From: Rhizobium sp. RCAM05350
Lineage (GTDB): Bacteria > Pseudomonadota > Alphaproteobacteria > Rhizobiales > Rhizobiaceae
Assembly (NCBI GenBank): GCA_024426085.1
Contig: CP087974.1
Span: 1,240,001-1,304,000, forward strand
DNA length: 64,000 nt
Direction of reading: 5' to 3'
Shown here one piece after another: positions 1-10,699 of this stretch. A program made the translations under genes and the position numbers. Every line of letters starts with the position of its first letter. Within the stretch, counting starts at the first letter, position 1. The notes beneath the pieces are model-generated. The model saw only the letters and a program-made list of their open reading frames with translations. It was not told where the DNA came from and made no database searches.

Positions 1-798
1 AGGCGCGATCACCGCATAGCGCGCATCGATGCCGATATCGCCGATATAGGCCGGGAAATGCGCGGTGATGAACGCTACCTGATAGCCGCAGACGAAGAAG
101 CCGGTGACCAGGAGCAGGTAGCTCTTGTGGCCGAGCGCTTCCTTCAGCGCCTCGCCGATCGACTGCTTGTATTGCGCTTCCTTCTGGGTGCCGGATGACG
201 AATTGCCGCGCAGCGGGATGGCAAACAGCGGCACGAGCAGCATCAGCGCGCTCATATAGAGCAGACTGTCCGACCAGCCGAAGGCCGAAATCAGGCCCTG
301 GCTCAGCGGCGCAAACAGGAACATGCCGGCCGAACCGGCTGCCGTGCAGATGCCGAAGGCCATCGAGCGCTGCTCGGGCGTGACATTGCGGGCGAAGGCC
401 GACAGCAGAATACCGAAGGAGCCGGAGCCGACCCCAAGCCCGACCATGACGCCGCCGCCGATATGCAGCCAGATCGGCGCATCGGCAAAGGCCATGATGA
501 TCAGGCCACCGGCATAGATCAGGCCGGAAAAGGCCAGCACCCGCCAGGAGCCGTATTTATCGGCAATCGCCCCGAAGAACGGCTGGCTGATGCCCCAGGC
601 GAGATTCTGGAAGGCCATGGCGAGCCCGAAGGTGGTGCGATCCCATCCGGTATCAGCCAGCATCGGCAACTGGAAGAAACCCATGGCCGAGCGCGGCCCG
701 AAGGTCAGAACGGCGATGAAGGAGCCGGCAATGATAATCGCCCAGGGCAGACCGGGACTGGCGGTCCGCGTGGCGGAAGCGGTGGAAACGGCGGACAT
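1..798 (-). CDS. MFS transporter (C-terminal part outside window)
   Basis: The reverse strand is open from an ATG at 798 to the window edge (266 codons), so the C-terminal part is missing. The product begins MSAVSTASATRTASPG and then shows alternating hydrophobic helices of a major facilitator. The loop between helices 2 and 3 reads GAIADKYGSWRVL, the MFS signature A (G-x-x-x-D-x-x-G). A polar loop rich in Lys/Glu near residues 205-225 fits the central cytoplasmic loop between the two six-helix halves. It is a secondary transporter of the inner membrane; the substrate cannot be read from the sequence. The upstream AraC-type regulator on the same strand could control it. No frameshift was found in this part. 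Confidence 0.85.
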   Translation of the reverse strand, partial: MSAVSTASATRTASPGLPWAIIIAGSFIAVLTFGPRSAMGFFQLPMLADTGWDRTTFGLAMAFQNLAWGISQPFFGAIADKYGSWRVLAFSGLIYAGGLIIMAFADAPIWLHIGGGVMVGLGVGSGSFGILLSAFARNVTPEQRSMAFGICTAAGSAGMFLFAPLSQGLISAFGWSDSLLYMSALMLLVPLFAIPLRGNSSSGTQKEAQYKQSIGEALKEALGHKSYLLLVTGFFVCGYQVAFITAHFPAYIGDIGIDARYAVIAP

Positions 799-906
799 GA
801 GGCGACTCCGTATGATTGGAGCCACAATCTACCCGGTGACATCCTGCTAAAAAAGCGAATTAAAATGACGTTGTGATCAGCCATTTTGATGGATGAGCAT
901 GATGGT

Positions 907-1771
907 TCAGCGGCGCACACGGAAACTTTTGCGATAATCCCGCGGTGTGCGCATCTTTAACGCCTTGAACTGACGGTTAAAATTGGCAAGCGACACGTAA
1001 CCGACCTCCCCAGCAATATGGGCAATCGGCCGGTCGGTTGCAGACAGCAGCGCGCAGGCCTCGCCGATCCGCAGGCGCATCACATAGTCCGATATCGTCG
1101 TCTGTAAATGGCGCCCGAACAGGCGGTGAAGGCCGGAGGGACTGAGGGCAGCAATGCCGGCCAGCACGTCGACCGGCAGATTTTCCGCATAGTTCAGGTG
1201 GATATGGTCGAGCACCCGGTCGAGACGGGCGCGGTCGCCCTGCCCTGCCGTCGGCACCGCCAGCGTGCTCGACAAGGGCTTTGCCTCGGTATCGCGGGCA
1301 AGCAGTGTCAGGATACGGATGGCGCTGAGCAACCGGTCTTCCGGCTGTTCCGTAAATGCTGCCTCGATCAGCGGCCGGGCCTCAGCGGCAAAGGGCGGCG
1401 AGAACTTGAGCCCCGGACGCGCCCAACAGCATGGCGCGGGCAGCGGCAAGTTCGGTGAAGGTCGCGTCCAGCGCCTCCACCCATTCCGGGCGAAACCACA
1501 GGACCAGCGCGACATGCGGCCGGTCCGCATCGATCTTTTCGGCGGAACACCAGGTATGCGGCAGGTTGGAGCCGACCAGGACGAGATCGCCGTCGTCATA
1601 GGTTCCGATATGATCGCCGATGAAGCGCTCGCCGCGCGAGTTGAGCGTCAGGGTCAGTTCCAGCTCGGGATGATGATGCCATTGAAACGGAATGCCATCG
1701 TCCAGCCGGTGGTTGAGCATCGACCAGGATGAATCGGCGGAAGGACGCAAACGTTCGAGATGTGGCTTCAT
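907..1771 (-). CDS. AraC-family transcriptional regulator (one frameshift)
   Basis: Two overlapping reverse-strand frames make one AraC/XylS regulator of about 287 residues. The N-terminal half (from ATG 1771) is a cupin-type sensing domain with WHHHPELELTL, typical of sugar- or metabolite-sensing AraC proteins. The C-terminal half holds two helix-turn-helix motifs (LAGIAALSPSGLHRLFGRHL and IAHIAGEVGYVSLANFNRQF). The frame changes near 1411-1415, where CCCC on the plus strand would read correctly as CCC, so one extra base is likely. It lies upstream of the MFS gene on the same strand and divergent from the PhyH dioxygenase gene; either could be its target. The ligand is unknown. Confidence 0.85.
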
Positions 1772-1895
1772 TCATGCATCAACCTCAATCACAACGCCAG
1801 AATAGTATCAAAATTTGCGCCATTGGTGCAACATCGCCTGGGTGTGGCGGCTATCCTCTCCTCATCGAAACACATCATGCATAGAGGAAGCCGCC

Positions 1896-2834
1896 ATGCA
1901 GACCGCAGCCAAGAAAGACAGCCATCCGACCAGCAGCGCGGTCGAAACACAGCTGAAGGATATCCAGAAGACATTGCCGCTGCGGGTGCTGTCGGAGGCA
2001 GATTGGCAGCACTGGATCAGCCGCGGCTATGTCATCGTGCGCCAGGCCGTGCCGATGGCCAATGTCCAGCGGCTCGTCGATCTGCTCTGGCAGTTCGACG
2101 AAAAAGACCCGGTCAATCCGGAAACCTGGTATGCGCCTGCAGCGCCACGAGCACAAGATGAAGGAACTCAACAACACCGGCATGCTGGAGATCTACAATC
2201 ATCAGTTTCTCTGGGACAATCGCCAGGAGCCGCGTGTCTATGGCGCCTTTGTCGATATCTGGGACCGCGAGGATCTCTGGGTGACGATCGACCGGGCAAA
2301 CCTCAATCCGCCGAAGCGGGTCAAGGGCAACCCCAATGGCTTCATCCATTGGGACGTCGACACCTCGATCGAGCCGCTGCCGGTCGGCGTGCAGGGCGTG
2401 CTGAGCCTCAAGAAGCAGGATGGTGATGTCGGCGGCTTCCAGTGCATTCCCTGGCTGTTCGAGCATCATCAGCAATGGGTGGAAACGCAACCCGCCGACC
2501 GCGATCCGATGCATCCGGATACGACCGGGCTTGATGTCATCAATATCGAGATGGAGCCCGGCGATCTCCTGATCTTCAATTCGCTACTGGCCCATGGGGT
2601 TCGGCCGAACCATTCCGGCGACCGGGTGCGGATGGCGCAATATATCTCGATGCATCCGACCGAAGACAGCAACGCGGCGGAAAGGCAGGAACGTATCCGG
2701 CTCTGGCGCGACCTCGACCATCCCGCCGCGATGCGTTTCCCGGCGACCCGCGCGAATGGGAAAAGCAGAATGCCAAGACCACGACACTGAGCGATCTCGG
2801 CGAAAAACTGCTCGGCCTGAAAAGCTGGAAATAG
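1896..2834 (+). CDS. Phytanoyl-CoA dioxygenase (PhyH) family protein (two frameshifts)
   Basis: Start ATG 1896 has a GAGGAA-type ribosome site at 1884-1889. The product begins MQTAAKKDSHPTSS. It continues as a 2-oxoglutarate/Fe(II) dioxygenase of the PhyH fold: HWDVDTS near residue 150 supplies the His-x-Asp metal ligands, and LLAHGVRPNHSGDRVRMAQY supplies the distal His and the Arg for 2-oxoglutarate. Frame changes near 2135-2140 and again near 2737; after the second the protein ends ...LSDLGEKLLGLKSWK at 2834. The two shifts cancel, giving about 312 residues. Substrate is unknown; family members hydroxylate small organic acids or natural products. It is divergent from the AraC regulator gene, which may regulate it. 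Confidence 0.82.
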
Positions 2835-2945
2835 CGACTTCGATGCAGGGTGTTTTTCGCTGGTGAAAAATACCCTGCAACACTGCCTGTATGGCGGCGG
2901 CTGAGCGGCTGGTAGCGTCGAGACAGATATCACGCGGAGGCCATC

Positions 2946-3935
2946 ATGCTCGACAGGACAAAACCAACCGGCATCACACTCTGGGACGGACGCAGCATCC
3001 CGCGTCTCGGCATGGGTTGCTGGGCAATCGGCGGCCCCTTCTATGCCGGCGACGTGCCGCTCGGCTGGGGCGAGGTCGACGATGCAGAATCGATCCGGGC
3101 GATCCACCGCGCCATCGAACTCGGCATCCGCTTCTTCGATACGGCATCCAACTATGGCGCTGGCCATTCCGAAGAGGTACTGGGCGAAGCACTTGCCTCC
3201 TATCCCGATATCGTCATCGCCACCAAATTCGGTTTTGCCACCGACCCCGCAACAAAACAGGCGACCGGCGCCTTCGCCACGCCGGATTTCATCCGGGCTT
3301 CGCTGGAAACGTCGCTGAAGCGGCTGAAGCGCGAGCGGATCGACCTCTTGCAATTCCATCTCAACGAATTCGATCCGGCCGAGGCCGATGCGGTCTTCGA
3401 TACGCTCGATGCTTTGCGGGCCGAGGGCAAGATCGCCGCCTATGGCTGGAGCACAGACTGGCCGGAGCGGGCGGCGCGCTTTGCCGGGCGCGACGGCTTC
3501 GTTTCGGTGCAGCACACGATGAACGTGCTGGAACCGGCAGATCAAATGATCGCACTTGTGGAACAGACGGATCTCATCTCGATCAACCGCGGCCCGCTGG
3601 CGATGGGGCTGCTCTCCGGAAAATTCAAGCCGGGCGACAGGCTGGCGGCAAACGACGTGCGCAGCGCCGATCTCGACTGGCTGCAATATTTTCGCGACGG
3701 CGTGGTCGCCCTGGAATTTTCGCGACGGCTCGATACGATCCACGACCTCTTGCAGTCCGGTGGACGGACATTGACGCAGGGGGCATTGGCCTGGCTCTGG
3801 GCGCGCTCACCGAACACGCTGCCGATCCCCGGTTTTCGTACGGTCAAACAGGTCGAGGAAAATGCCGGCGCGCTGGAGAAAGGACCATTGTCCTCGTCGA
3901 TGATGGACGCGATCGACGCCGCCTTGCAGCGCTGA
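2946..3935 (+). CDS. Aldo/keto reductase
   Basis: An intact gene of 329 codons with GCGGAGG just upstream of ATG 2946. The product is a (beta/alpha)8-barrel NADPH-dependent aldo/keto reductase. The catalytic tetrad is visible: Asp65 and Tyr70 in FFDTASNYG, Lys94 in IATKFGF, His138 in LLQFHLN. The C-terminal part has TLTQGALAWLWARSPNTLPI followed by PGFRTVKQVEEN, the cofactor-binding segment of this family. Cytosolic; it should reduce aldehydes or ketones to alcohols. It follows the PhyH gene by 111 bases on the same strand and is convergent with the MOSC gene. Precise substrate not inferable. Confidence 0.93.
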   Translation: MLDRTKPTGITLWDGRSIPRLGMGCWAIGGPFYAGDVPLGWGEVDDAESIRAIHRAIELGIRFFDTASNYGAGHSEEVLGEALASYPDIVIATKFGFATDPATKQATGAFATPDFIRASLETSLKRLKRERIDLLQFHLNEFDPAEADAVFDTLDALRAEGKIAAYGWSTDWPERAARFAGRDGFVSVQHTMNVLEPADQMIALVEQTDLISINRGPLAMGLLSGKFKPGDRLAANDVRSADLDWLQYFRDGVVALEFSRRLDTIHDLLQSGGRTLTQGALAWLWARSPNTLPIPGFRTVKQVEENAGALEKGPLSSSMMDAIDAALQR

Positions 3936-3959
3936 CCATATTCTTCAGGCTGACCGGGG

Positions 3960-4804
3960 TTACGCCCTGATCTTCATCGGCCAGCGGTCTTGCCGCGCCG
4001 TGACGATCCGCATCTCGTCGCCGAGATTGATGGTGCCTTCACTGCGCGGTACGGCGTTCCAGCCGAACAGGACGCCCGGAACGCGGCGGTCGGCCGACAT
4101 GCGCTTTTCGGCCAGCCCCTGGATCGGGTTGCCGCCGATGCGTTCGCCGGTGATCTGGTCCTGCGTCGTCATGATACAACGGGCGCAGGGCTTGACGAGG
4201 TCGAAGGTGATGCCGCCGATCTCGACGCTTTCCCACAGGTCTTCTTCCCAGGGCTCGTCATTGTCGATCAGGATATTGGTGCGGAAACGGTCAATGCCGA
4301 CCGGCTCCTGCCCTTTGGCGATCAGCGAGACGTTGAGGTCGGCCAGCGACGAGGTGGTGGTGATCAGCACCGGAAAACCATCCGCGAAGCCAACCGGCGC
4401 CGCCTCGCCTGCCCACTCCTCGCCAACCACGCGCGTCGCCCGGTCATCCATATGCACCAGCTTGACCGGACGGCCGAACCAGTCGGAAAGCGTTGCATTG
4501 GTGCGATCTTCGGAGACAGCCGCGTTGACGTTGCTATCCCAGACACGGACATCGAGCCGCCGGGCAGGATCGAAGGATACGGTTGCTGTGCGGGTGCCCA
4601 TTTTCAGATGCACGCCGCCGGTCACATGGGTGGCTTCGACCTGCGCCAGCACCTGCAATTCCGCTGGGTGATGAATTTTCCATCGGGATCGACAACCATG
4701 AAACGGCGGTCGCCGGCCAGCCCGTCATGCTGGATCGAAACCGAGGTCTGGGCGATGGCGCGGCCGCTTTTCAGCGGGTGGATATTGAGACCGGTCACCT
4801 TCAT
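3960..4804 (-). CDS. MOSC domain protein, mARC/YcbX-like (one frameshift)
   Basis: The N-terminal MOSC beta-barrel domain begins MKVTGLNIHPLKSGRA at ATG 4804 and the catalytic MOSC domain follows after a frame change near 4660 (one missing G restores ...ITQRELQVLAQ). The motif KPCARCIMTTQD holds the cysteine that ligates the molybdenum cofactor in mARC and YcbX proteins, which reduce N-hydroxylated compounds. The corrected length is about 281 residues; there is no C-terminal 2Fe-2S ferredoxin domain, so it would need a separate electron donor, unlike E. coli YcbX. Convergent with the aldo/keto reductase. Confidence 0.85.
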
Positions 4805-4885
4805 GTCGTCACTCCCAGGCGTTCAGATTGTGATTCAAGCGCATTGCAGATTGATTCCGGAGATCACTGCAAGGCTTTGGTTTGG

Positions 4886-5542
4886 CTAGATTTCCTCAAG
4901 CAGCATGCCGAGCACGGCACGTAGCCGTTCCTGCCGCTGCCGGGCAAGCGCGCGGCCCGCCGCCGTCTGGAAACCATCCGTCAGTTTGAACAGTTTTGTC
5001 TCGAAATGGTCAATGGCAAAGGCCTTGTCATCCAGCGGACGGTCTTCCGCCAGCGGGTCCAGCGGGTCGTAGAGCCCGCTGCCCATCCGCCCGGCAATGT
5101 AGAAGCAGCGGGCAGCACCGATCATGCCGATCGCATCCAGCCGGTCCGCATCCTGCAGGATTTTCGCCTCAAGGCTTTCCGACGGGATATTGGCAGAAAA
5201 GCTGTGAGTGACGATCGCATGGGCGACGGCGGTAATTTCCATCGTCCGCCAGCCCAGCCCATCGAGCACCTCGAAGGCCTTTTCTGCAGCAAGCCGCGAT
5301 GCCTGGGACCGATCGGGCGCATTCTTTTCAACCGAGACGCAATCATGCAGCAGCACGGCAGCCGCGATGATGCGCAGATCGCCGCCCTCCGAGCCATGGA
5401 TGCGCACCGCATTCTTCCAGACCCGGATCAGATGGGCGGCATCATGCGAACCGTCATTGCCGGAGACGGCATGAGGCAGCAATTGTTCTGCAAGGGCCTG
5501 GTGAGGCGCGAAAGCGGCGGCGAGCGAGGCACTGTGGCTCAT
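4886..5542 (-). CDS. HD-domain metal-dependent phosphohydrolase
   Basis: Intact, 218 residues from ATG 5542. The HD superfamily metal ligands are in place: His37 (SHDAAH), the His66-Asp67 pair in LLHDCVS, and Asp131 in LQDADRLDAIG. Compact single-domain HD hydrolases of this size include YedJ-like proteins, whose substrates are mostly unknown (nucleotides are frequent). It shares the strand with the DUF2339 gene upstream and the MOSC gene downstream, with gaps of about 40-80 bases, so the three may be co-transcribed. Confidence 0.88.
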   Translation of the reverse strand: MSHSASLAAAFAPHQALAEQLLPHAVSGNDGSHDAAHLIRVWKNAVRIHGSEGGDLRIIAAAVLLHDCVSVEKNAPDRSQASRLAAEKAFEVLDGLGWRTMEITAVAHAIVTHSFSANIPSESLEAKILQDADRLDAIGMIGAARCFYIAGRMGSGLYDPLDPLAEDRPLDDKAFAIDHFETKLFKLTDGFQTAAGRALARQRQERLRAVLGMLLEEI

Positions 5543-5582
5543 GCGGCATCCATCCTAAGGGGTGCAGAGGGAATCGAAACGC

Positions 5583-8434
5583 TCAGGCTGTTTGACCCGG
5601 TTCCGCTTCGATGTCCACCGGCGTTTCCTGTTGCGGCCCGGCGCCCGCCTTGCCCGACAGGATCTTCTGGTAGAACAGCCCGATGCCGATCAGCACGGCG
5701 CCAAGACCGATGAAGGACAGGGCACGCAGGAAGCCCTGCAGATTGGCCATGTCGATCAGGAACACCTTCAGCACCGCAACGAACACAAGCACCGCCGAGG
5801 CAATGCGGATGCTCTTGGCATTGAAGCGGGAGCCGAGCACCAGCAACAGCACGCCGAGCAGCAGCCAGACGACGGAATAGGTGTAGGTCTCGCCCTCGAG
5901 GAACCCCTTCCAGTCGGCGACATTCTGGCCTTGCCAGAACCGGCGCACCGACAGCGTTGCCCAGGCAAAGACGAGAACCGCGTCGGTGACCGCAAGCGCC
6001 GTCACATAGGGCATCGGCCGCTTGCCGCGGGCGTACCAGGCGAGGCCCGCATAGCCGAAGCCCGGTAGCAGATACCCGATCAGGAGAAGATCGAAGAACG
6101 GGATCGAGCCGAGCAGTTCGCCGCTGAAATACGGGTTGAGCCCGATCAGATGCGCACCGAGGATCGAGAGCATCGACAGGATGCCGATCACCATGCTGCC
6201 ATAGCGGAAGACCGGGCTTGGCGATTTCCGATCGAGCGTCATCATGATGGCGGAGCCACCGATGGCAAGCAGCGTATAAATCGACTGTTCGCCGAGAGTC
6301 GGCACCGCGCTATCGAGCACGCCACCGTTCATGGCGTGGCGGACGATAATGGCGACCGTCAACAGCACGAACAGGCTGGCGAGCGCCTGCAGCAGGTTGC
6401 GCACCCGCGGGTCCGGCCAGCGGCGGAGTTCGAATGCCGAGAGAACGAGCAGCAGCGCCGGAATGCCATAGCCGGCCAGAAGCGCGTTGAAGACAGGTGT
6501 TTTGCCAAGGTGGAGCGCGCCGACGATGGTCGGCTCCCAGGCGATGCGTGCCAGAATGACGACGGCGGCACCGACCATCATCCACGGCAGCGCCGGCCAC
6601 GGGCGCAGCCGTGTTGCCGCGACATAGGCGGCGCCAACCAGCGCAATCAGGATCGTGGTCGCCAAACCGTCCGTCAATGCATGCACGCGATGACGACAAG
6701 GCCGAGAGAACCGGCAATCAGCAAGGTCCGCGGCAGATCAAGCCCGTCATCGGGCGTTCTGCTGCATGAAAACCATTCGGCAAGACCGAGAAGGACCAGA
6801 CCTGCGGCCAGCGCAAACAATCCATGCGGCAGATCGAATGTCAGGTTGCCGATCATCAGCAGCGACATGCCGATCAGCGCGATCGGGACAACCGCCGTGA
6901 TGGCTGCCCAGATCGTTGCCAGCGGCGGCCGATCTCTGCCATGCAGATGAATGGCGAAAGCACCCAGAGCGATGAAGACACAGGACAGACCCATGCTGGC
7001 CAGCACCGCGGTGTGACCGGAAACGGCAAACGTGACGATATGACCGGGGATGGTCGGATCAATGAATGTCAGTAGGCCGCTCAGCGCCGTCATACTCCAG
7101 ACGCCGACGATGGCGACGAGTGCCGACAGGATGGCCGGGTAGACGGCATAGAAGCGCGATGCGCCAAGGGCGGCCAGTGCCGCAACGACAAGGCTGAATT
7201 CGATAACGGGATAGCCGGACGCGGTGGCGAGCGGGCTGATCATCGCCAGCGCCGTCAGAAGAGCGGAAATGCCCGCTGTTACCGTGATCGCCACGAAGGG
7301 CGGCGTCATGGTGCGCTCCCACGACGTGCGCGCTGCCGCGAGCGGCTGATCCGTCTCCGCCGGTTCGCCATCGATAGTGCCCGCCAACTTGCCGGGCCAG
7401 ATGAAGGCGACACCGGCGATCATCACCAGCATGATCAGGGTCACCGGCCGCGTTTCGAATGGCGTTGCCGAGGCGATATAGGCAAGTGCCCAGAGGCAAA
7501 GGCCGATATTGGCGGCCGAGGGCACAATGGTCCAGCGGCGGAAGCGCGCGGCCAGAAGGGTGGCGATCCAGGCGACACCGAGAAAGCCGAACAGACTCCA
7601 GGGGCTGGGGCTTTCAGACGACACCAGCGCCGGGGTGATCAGAGAGGCGAGCAGGCCGAGCCCCGCCAGAGCCTGCCCGTGCAAAAGCGACAGGCCGACG
7701 GTGGCAAGCGATACCAATGCCAGGAGCGCGAAAGCCGTCACCGGCCCTATGAAACCATAGATGCCGTGGGCCGCATAGCAGACGCCGAACAGCGTGACAG
7801 CACCCGCAGCCGTCAGGATGCCGGGAATCATGGCGTTCTGGAACGCATCGGCGACCAGCGGCACGGCGCGGCGGCGGACGAACTCGCCGATGGCCATCAG
7901 CACCAGACCGAAGACCGCCGCCATGAACAGGCGTACGGCCGGGCTCAGCAAACCGGCATCGATCGAATACTTGACCATGAAGATGCCGCCGAGCGCCAAC
8001 GCGATGCCGCCGACCCAGACGGCCCAGCGCGCCAAGGCGGCTTTCGAGGCTTTCCTTCTGGCGGGGAGCGACGGCATCTATGGTGCTCGCTGCACTCGAG
8101 CGGGCGGCCACCGGTTCGCCACGCGAGGCCTTTCGACGGCATCCTGGCTGGGCGGCGGACCACCGAAGATCGCATCGCCCTTGCGGATTTGAGCTGCGCG
8201 TGGGGTTTCCAGCGGAGCGGGATCGACCGGCTGAGGCGCACTGTCGGCAGCCTCCACCTCGGCGGGAGCCTCCACGGCTTCGGTCGCGACGGGAGCGGCA
8301 CGCAACTCACCGACCCGCTTCATCTCGTCCTTCAGCGCAGCGATCTCGGTATCCAGCCTCTCTGTTGTCTTGCGTCCGTTGAGAAGAGCGGCGAGCGCTA
8401 TGCCAAAAGCAACGAAAGCAATGACTTCGATCAT
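5583..8434 (-). CDS. DUF2339 multi-spanning membrane protein (at least three frameshifts)
   Basis: Start ATG 8434 (MIEVIAFVAFGIALAALL) is preceded by GGGGAGA. The first 110 residues give one membrane helix, a coiled region (TERLDTEIAALKDEMKRV) and a Pro/Ala-rich linker. The body is a very hydrophobic protein of some 20 or more helices, containing RWAVWVGGIALALGG, which marks DUF2339. Reading through needs frame changes near 8115, near 8060 and near 6680, giving about 950 residues, the usual family length. The family is integral to the inner membrane and has no assigned function. The two closely spaced shifts at 8040-8125 make real decay somewhat more likely here than in other genes. Confidence 0.8.
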
Positions 8435-8537
8435 GTTTTCTCCCCGGCGCCGGTACCGGCGCAATCGTTCAAACCATACAGCTTTTCAACCGAAGGCCAA
8501 ATCGAAGACGTTTCAGGGCGGCAATATCTTCACCGGA

Positions 8538-8555
8538 TTGTCGCGAACCTGTCAT
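8538..8555 (+). promoter_or_regulatory. Candidate Pho box upstream of phoX
   Basis: TTGTCGC-GAAC-CTGTCAT consists of two 7-base units spaced by 4, the 11-base period of PhoB sites. The second unit matches the rhizobial consensus CTGTCAT exactly; the first matches mainly at TGTC. It lies about 80 bases before the phosphatase start, where a PhoB activator would sit. The match to the consensus is from memory, not a scored search. Confidence 0.5.
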
Positions 8556-8635
8556 TATGCGGCAGGTATGGATGCGTCTATGCGCTTTAGCGCAGTTTCC
8601 GGACCAAGAGGAGCCGGACCAAGAGGAGAATGACC

Positions 8636-10635
8636 ATGGATCATCTTGCTGACCCGACGACCAACCCAGAAATCGAGAACCTGACCGACCGGCGCGAAGC
8701 TCTGAAGACGTCAGTCAGAACTGTTCCACCAATCCGACCATGGGCGACATCATCAACCATCGCTTCTCGCGCCGGTCGTTCATGGCCGGTTCGCTCGCCG
8801 TCGCGGCGATCTCCACGACCGTCAGCCCGCTGGCAATCCTGACCGCAGACGATCGCGCGCCAACGGCATGTCCAGCTTCGACTTCAAGGAGATCGAGGCC
8901 GGCGTCGACGAGACCCATCACGTCGCTGAAGGCTATGACGCCAATATCCTGCTGCGCTGGGGCGACAAGCTGTTTGCCGACAGCCCGGACTTCGACCCGC
9001 TGAACCAGACGGCCGCGTCGCAGGAAAAGCTGTTCGGCTACAACAACGACTATATCGGCTTCATCCCGCTGGACGGCAATCCGGATCACGGCCTGCTCGT
9101 CGTCAATCACGAATACACCAATGCCGAAATCATGTTCCCGAAGTTCACGTCCATCGTGAAGGAAACGAAGAACGGCAAGGAAGTCGAAAAGGTCCAGCTC
9201 GGCGAATACACCAAGGAGTTGGTCGATATCGAGATGGCCGCGCATGGCGGCACGATCGTCGAAATCAGCAAGGTCGACGGCAAGTGGCAGCCGGTGCTCG
9301 ACGGCAAGTACAATCGTCGCGTCACCGCCAAGACCGAGATGCAGCTTTCCGGTCCGGTGGCCGGTCATGAGCGCGTCAAGACTCCGTCCGACCCAACCGG
9401 CAAACAGGTTTTCGGCACCATCAACAACTGTGCCGGCGGCGTCACTGCCTGGGGCACATATCTGATGTCGGAAGAGAATTTCAATGGCTATTTCGGCGGC
9501 GAGATCGCTGAAACCCATCCGGAATTTGCCCAGCTGAAGCGCCTGGGCGCGCCGGGCGGCGAGTATCAATGGTCGAAATTCTATGACCGTTTCGACGTTT
9601 CCAAGGAGCCGACCGAAGCGAACCGTTTTGGCTGGATCGTCGAAGTCGACGTGATGGATCCCAATTCGGTGCCGAAGAAGCGCACGGCAATTGGTCGCTA
9701 CAAGCACGAGGGCTGCGGATCGATCGTCAACAAAGACGGCCGCGTCGTTGTCTATTCGGGCGATGATTCGCGCTTCGACTATGTCTACAAGTTCGTAACC
9801 AAGGCCACCTTCAATCCGAACGACCGCGCCGCCAACATGGACATTCTCGACGACGGGACGCTCTATGTGGCGAAATTCGACGCCGACGGTACCGTCGAAT
9901 GGATGCCGCTCACCCACGGCCAAGGCCCGCTGACGGAAGCAAACGGCTTTGCATCGCAGGCCGACGTCCTGATCAACACGCGCCTTGCCGCCGACGCACT
10001 CGGCGCCACCAAGATGGACCGGCCGGAGGATATCCAGCCGAACCCGAAGACCGGCAAGGTCTATGTGATGCTGACCAACAACACCAACCGCACGGCCGAC
10101 CAACTCGACGCCGCCAACCCCGCGCCGAGAATGCCTTCGGTCACATCATCGAAATCAGCGAGACTGACGGCGACTTTGCCTCGACGAAGTCGACGTTGTG
10201 GACGTTCTCCTGAAATGCGGCGATCCTTCCGTGGCTGAAGTCGGCGCCTCCTTCTCGACGGCAACGACGAAGAACGGCTGGTTCGGCATGCCGGACAACT
10301 GCGCCATCGACACCGACGGCCGCCTCTGGGTCTCCACCGACGGCAACAACGAAAAGGCTACCGGCCGTACCGACGGCATCTGGGCCGTCGACACCGAGGG
10401 CGACGCCCGCGGCACGTCGAAGCTGTTCTTCCGCGTACCGGTCGGCGCCGAAATGTGCGGACCGAGCTTCAACCCGACGTCCGACACCTTCTTCGTCGCC
10501 GTCCAGCATCCGGGCGACGCAGGCCTTGCCACCTTTGAGGCTCCGGCGACACGCTGGCCGGACTTCAAGGACGACATGCCGGTGCGTCCTGCCGTGCTGA
10601 CGATCACCAAGCAGGGTGGCGGCAAGATCGGTTGA
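8636..10635 (+). CDS. phoX: PhoX-family alkaline phosphatase (about four frameshifts)
   Basis: ATG 8636 is chosen over the ATG at 8630 because AGGAGA ends only one base before 8630 but lies about six bases before 8636. The product begins MDHLADPTTNPEIENL, then a twin-arginine signal (HRFSRRSFMAGSLAVAAIS), so it is exported folded by Tat. The mature part is a DUF839/PhoX beta-propeller: NHEYTNAEIMFP, NNCAGGVTAWGTYL, GRYKHEGCGSIV and MPDNCAIDTDGRLWVSTDG are family motifs that line the Ca/Fe active site. Frame changes are needed near 8703, 8857, 10122 and 10185. Corrected length is about 666 residues, normal for PhoX. It should release phosphate from organic phosphoesters in the periplasm under phosphate starvation. 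Confidence 0.88.
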
Positions 10636-10652
10636 CGCTTTCCCTCGAAATA

Positions 10653-10684
10653 AAAAATGGCGCTGCATTCGCGGCGCCATTTTT
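10653..10684 (+). terminator. Rho-independent terminator after phoX
   Basis: A perfect 11-bp stem, AAAAATGGCGC at 10653-10663 with GCGCCATTTTT at 10674-10684, encloses a 10-base loop and ends in a T run. It sits 18 bases after the phoX stop and before the convergent AhpD-like gene. The A-rich left arm means it can also work for the minus-strand gene. Confidence 0.8.
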
Positions 10685-10699
10685 CGTTTGGACTGGTGC

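Noticed and set aside
2469..3743. Minus-strand open frame of 424 codons
   Set aside because: It is antisense to the PhyH and aldo/keto reductase genes, both supported by active-site motifs.
8715..10103. Minus-strand open frame of 462 codons
   Set aside because: It is antisense to phoX; composition and lack of motifs show it is a shadow.
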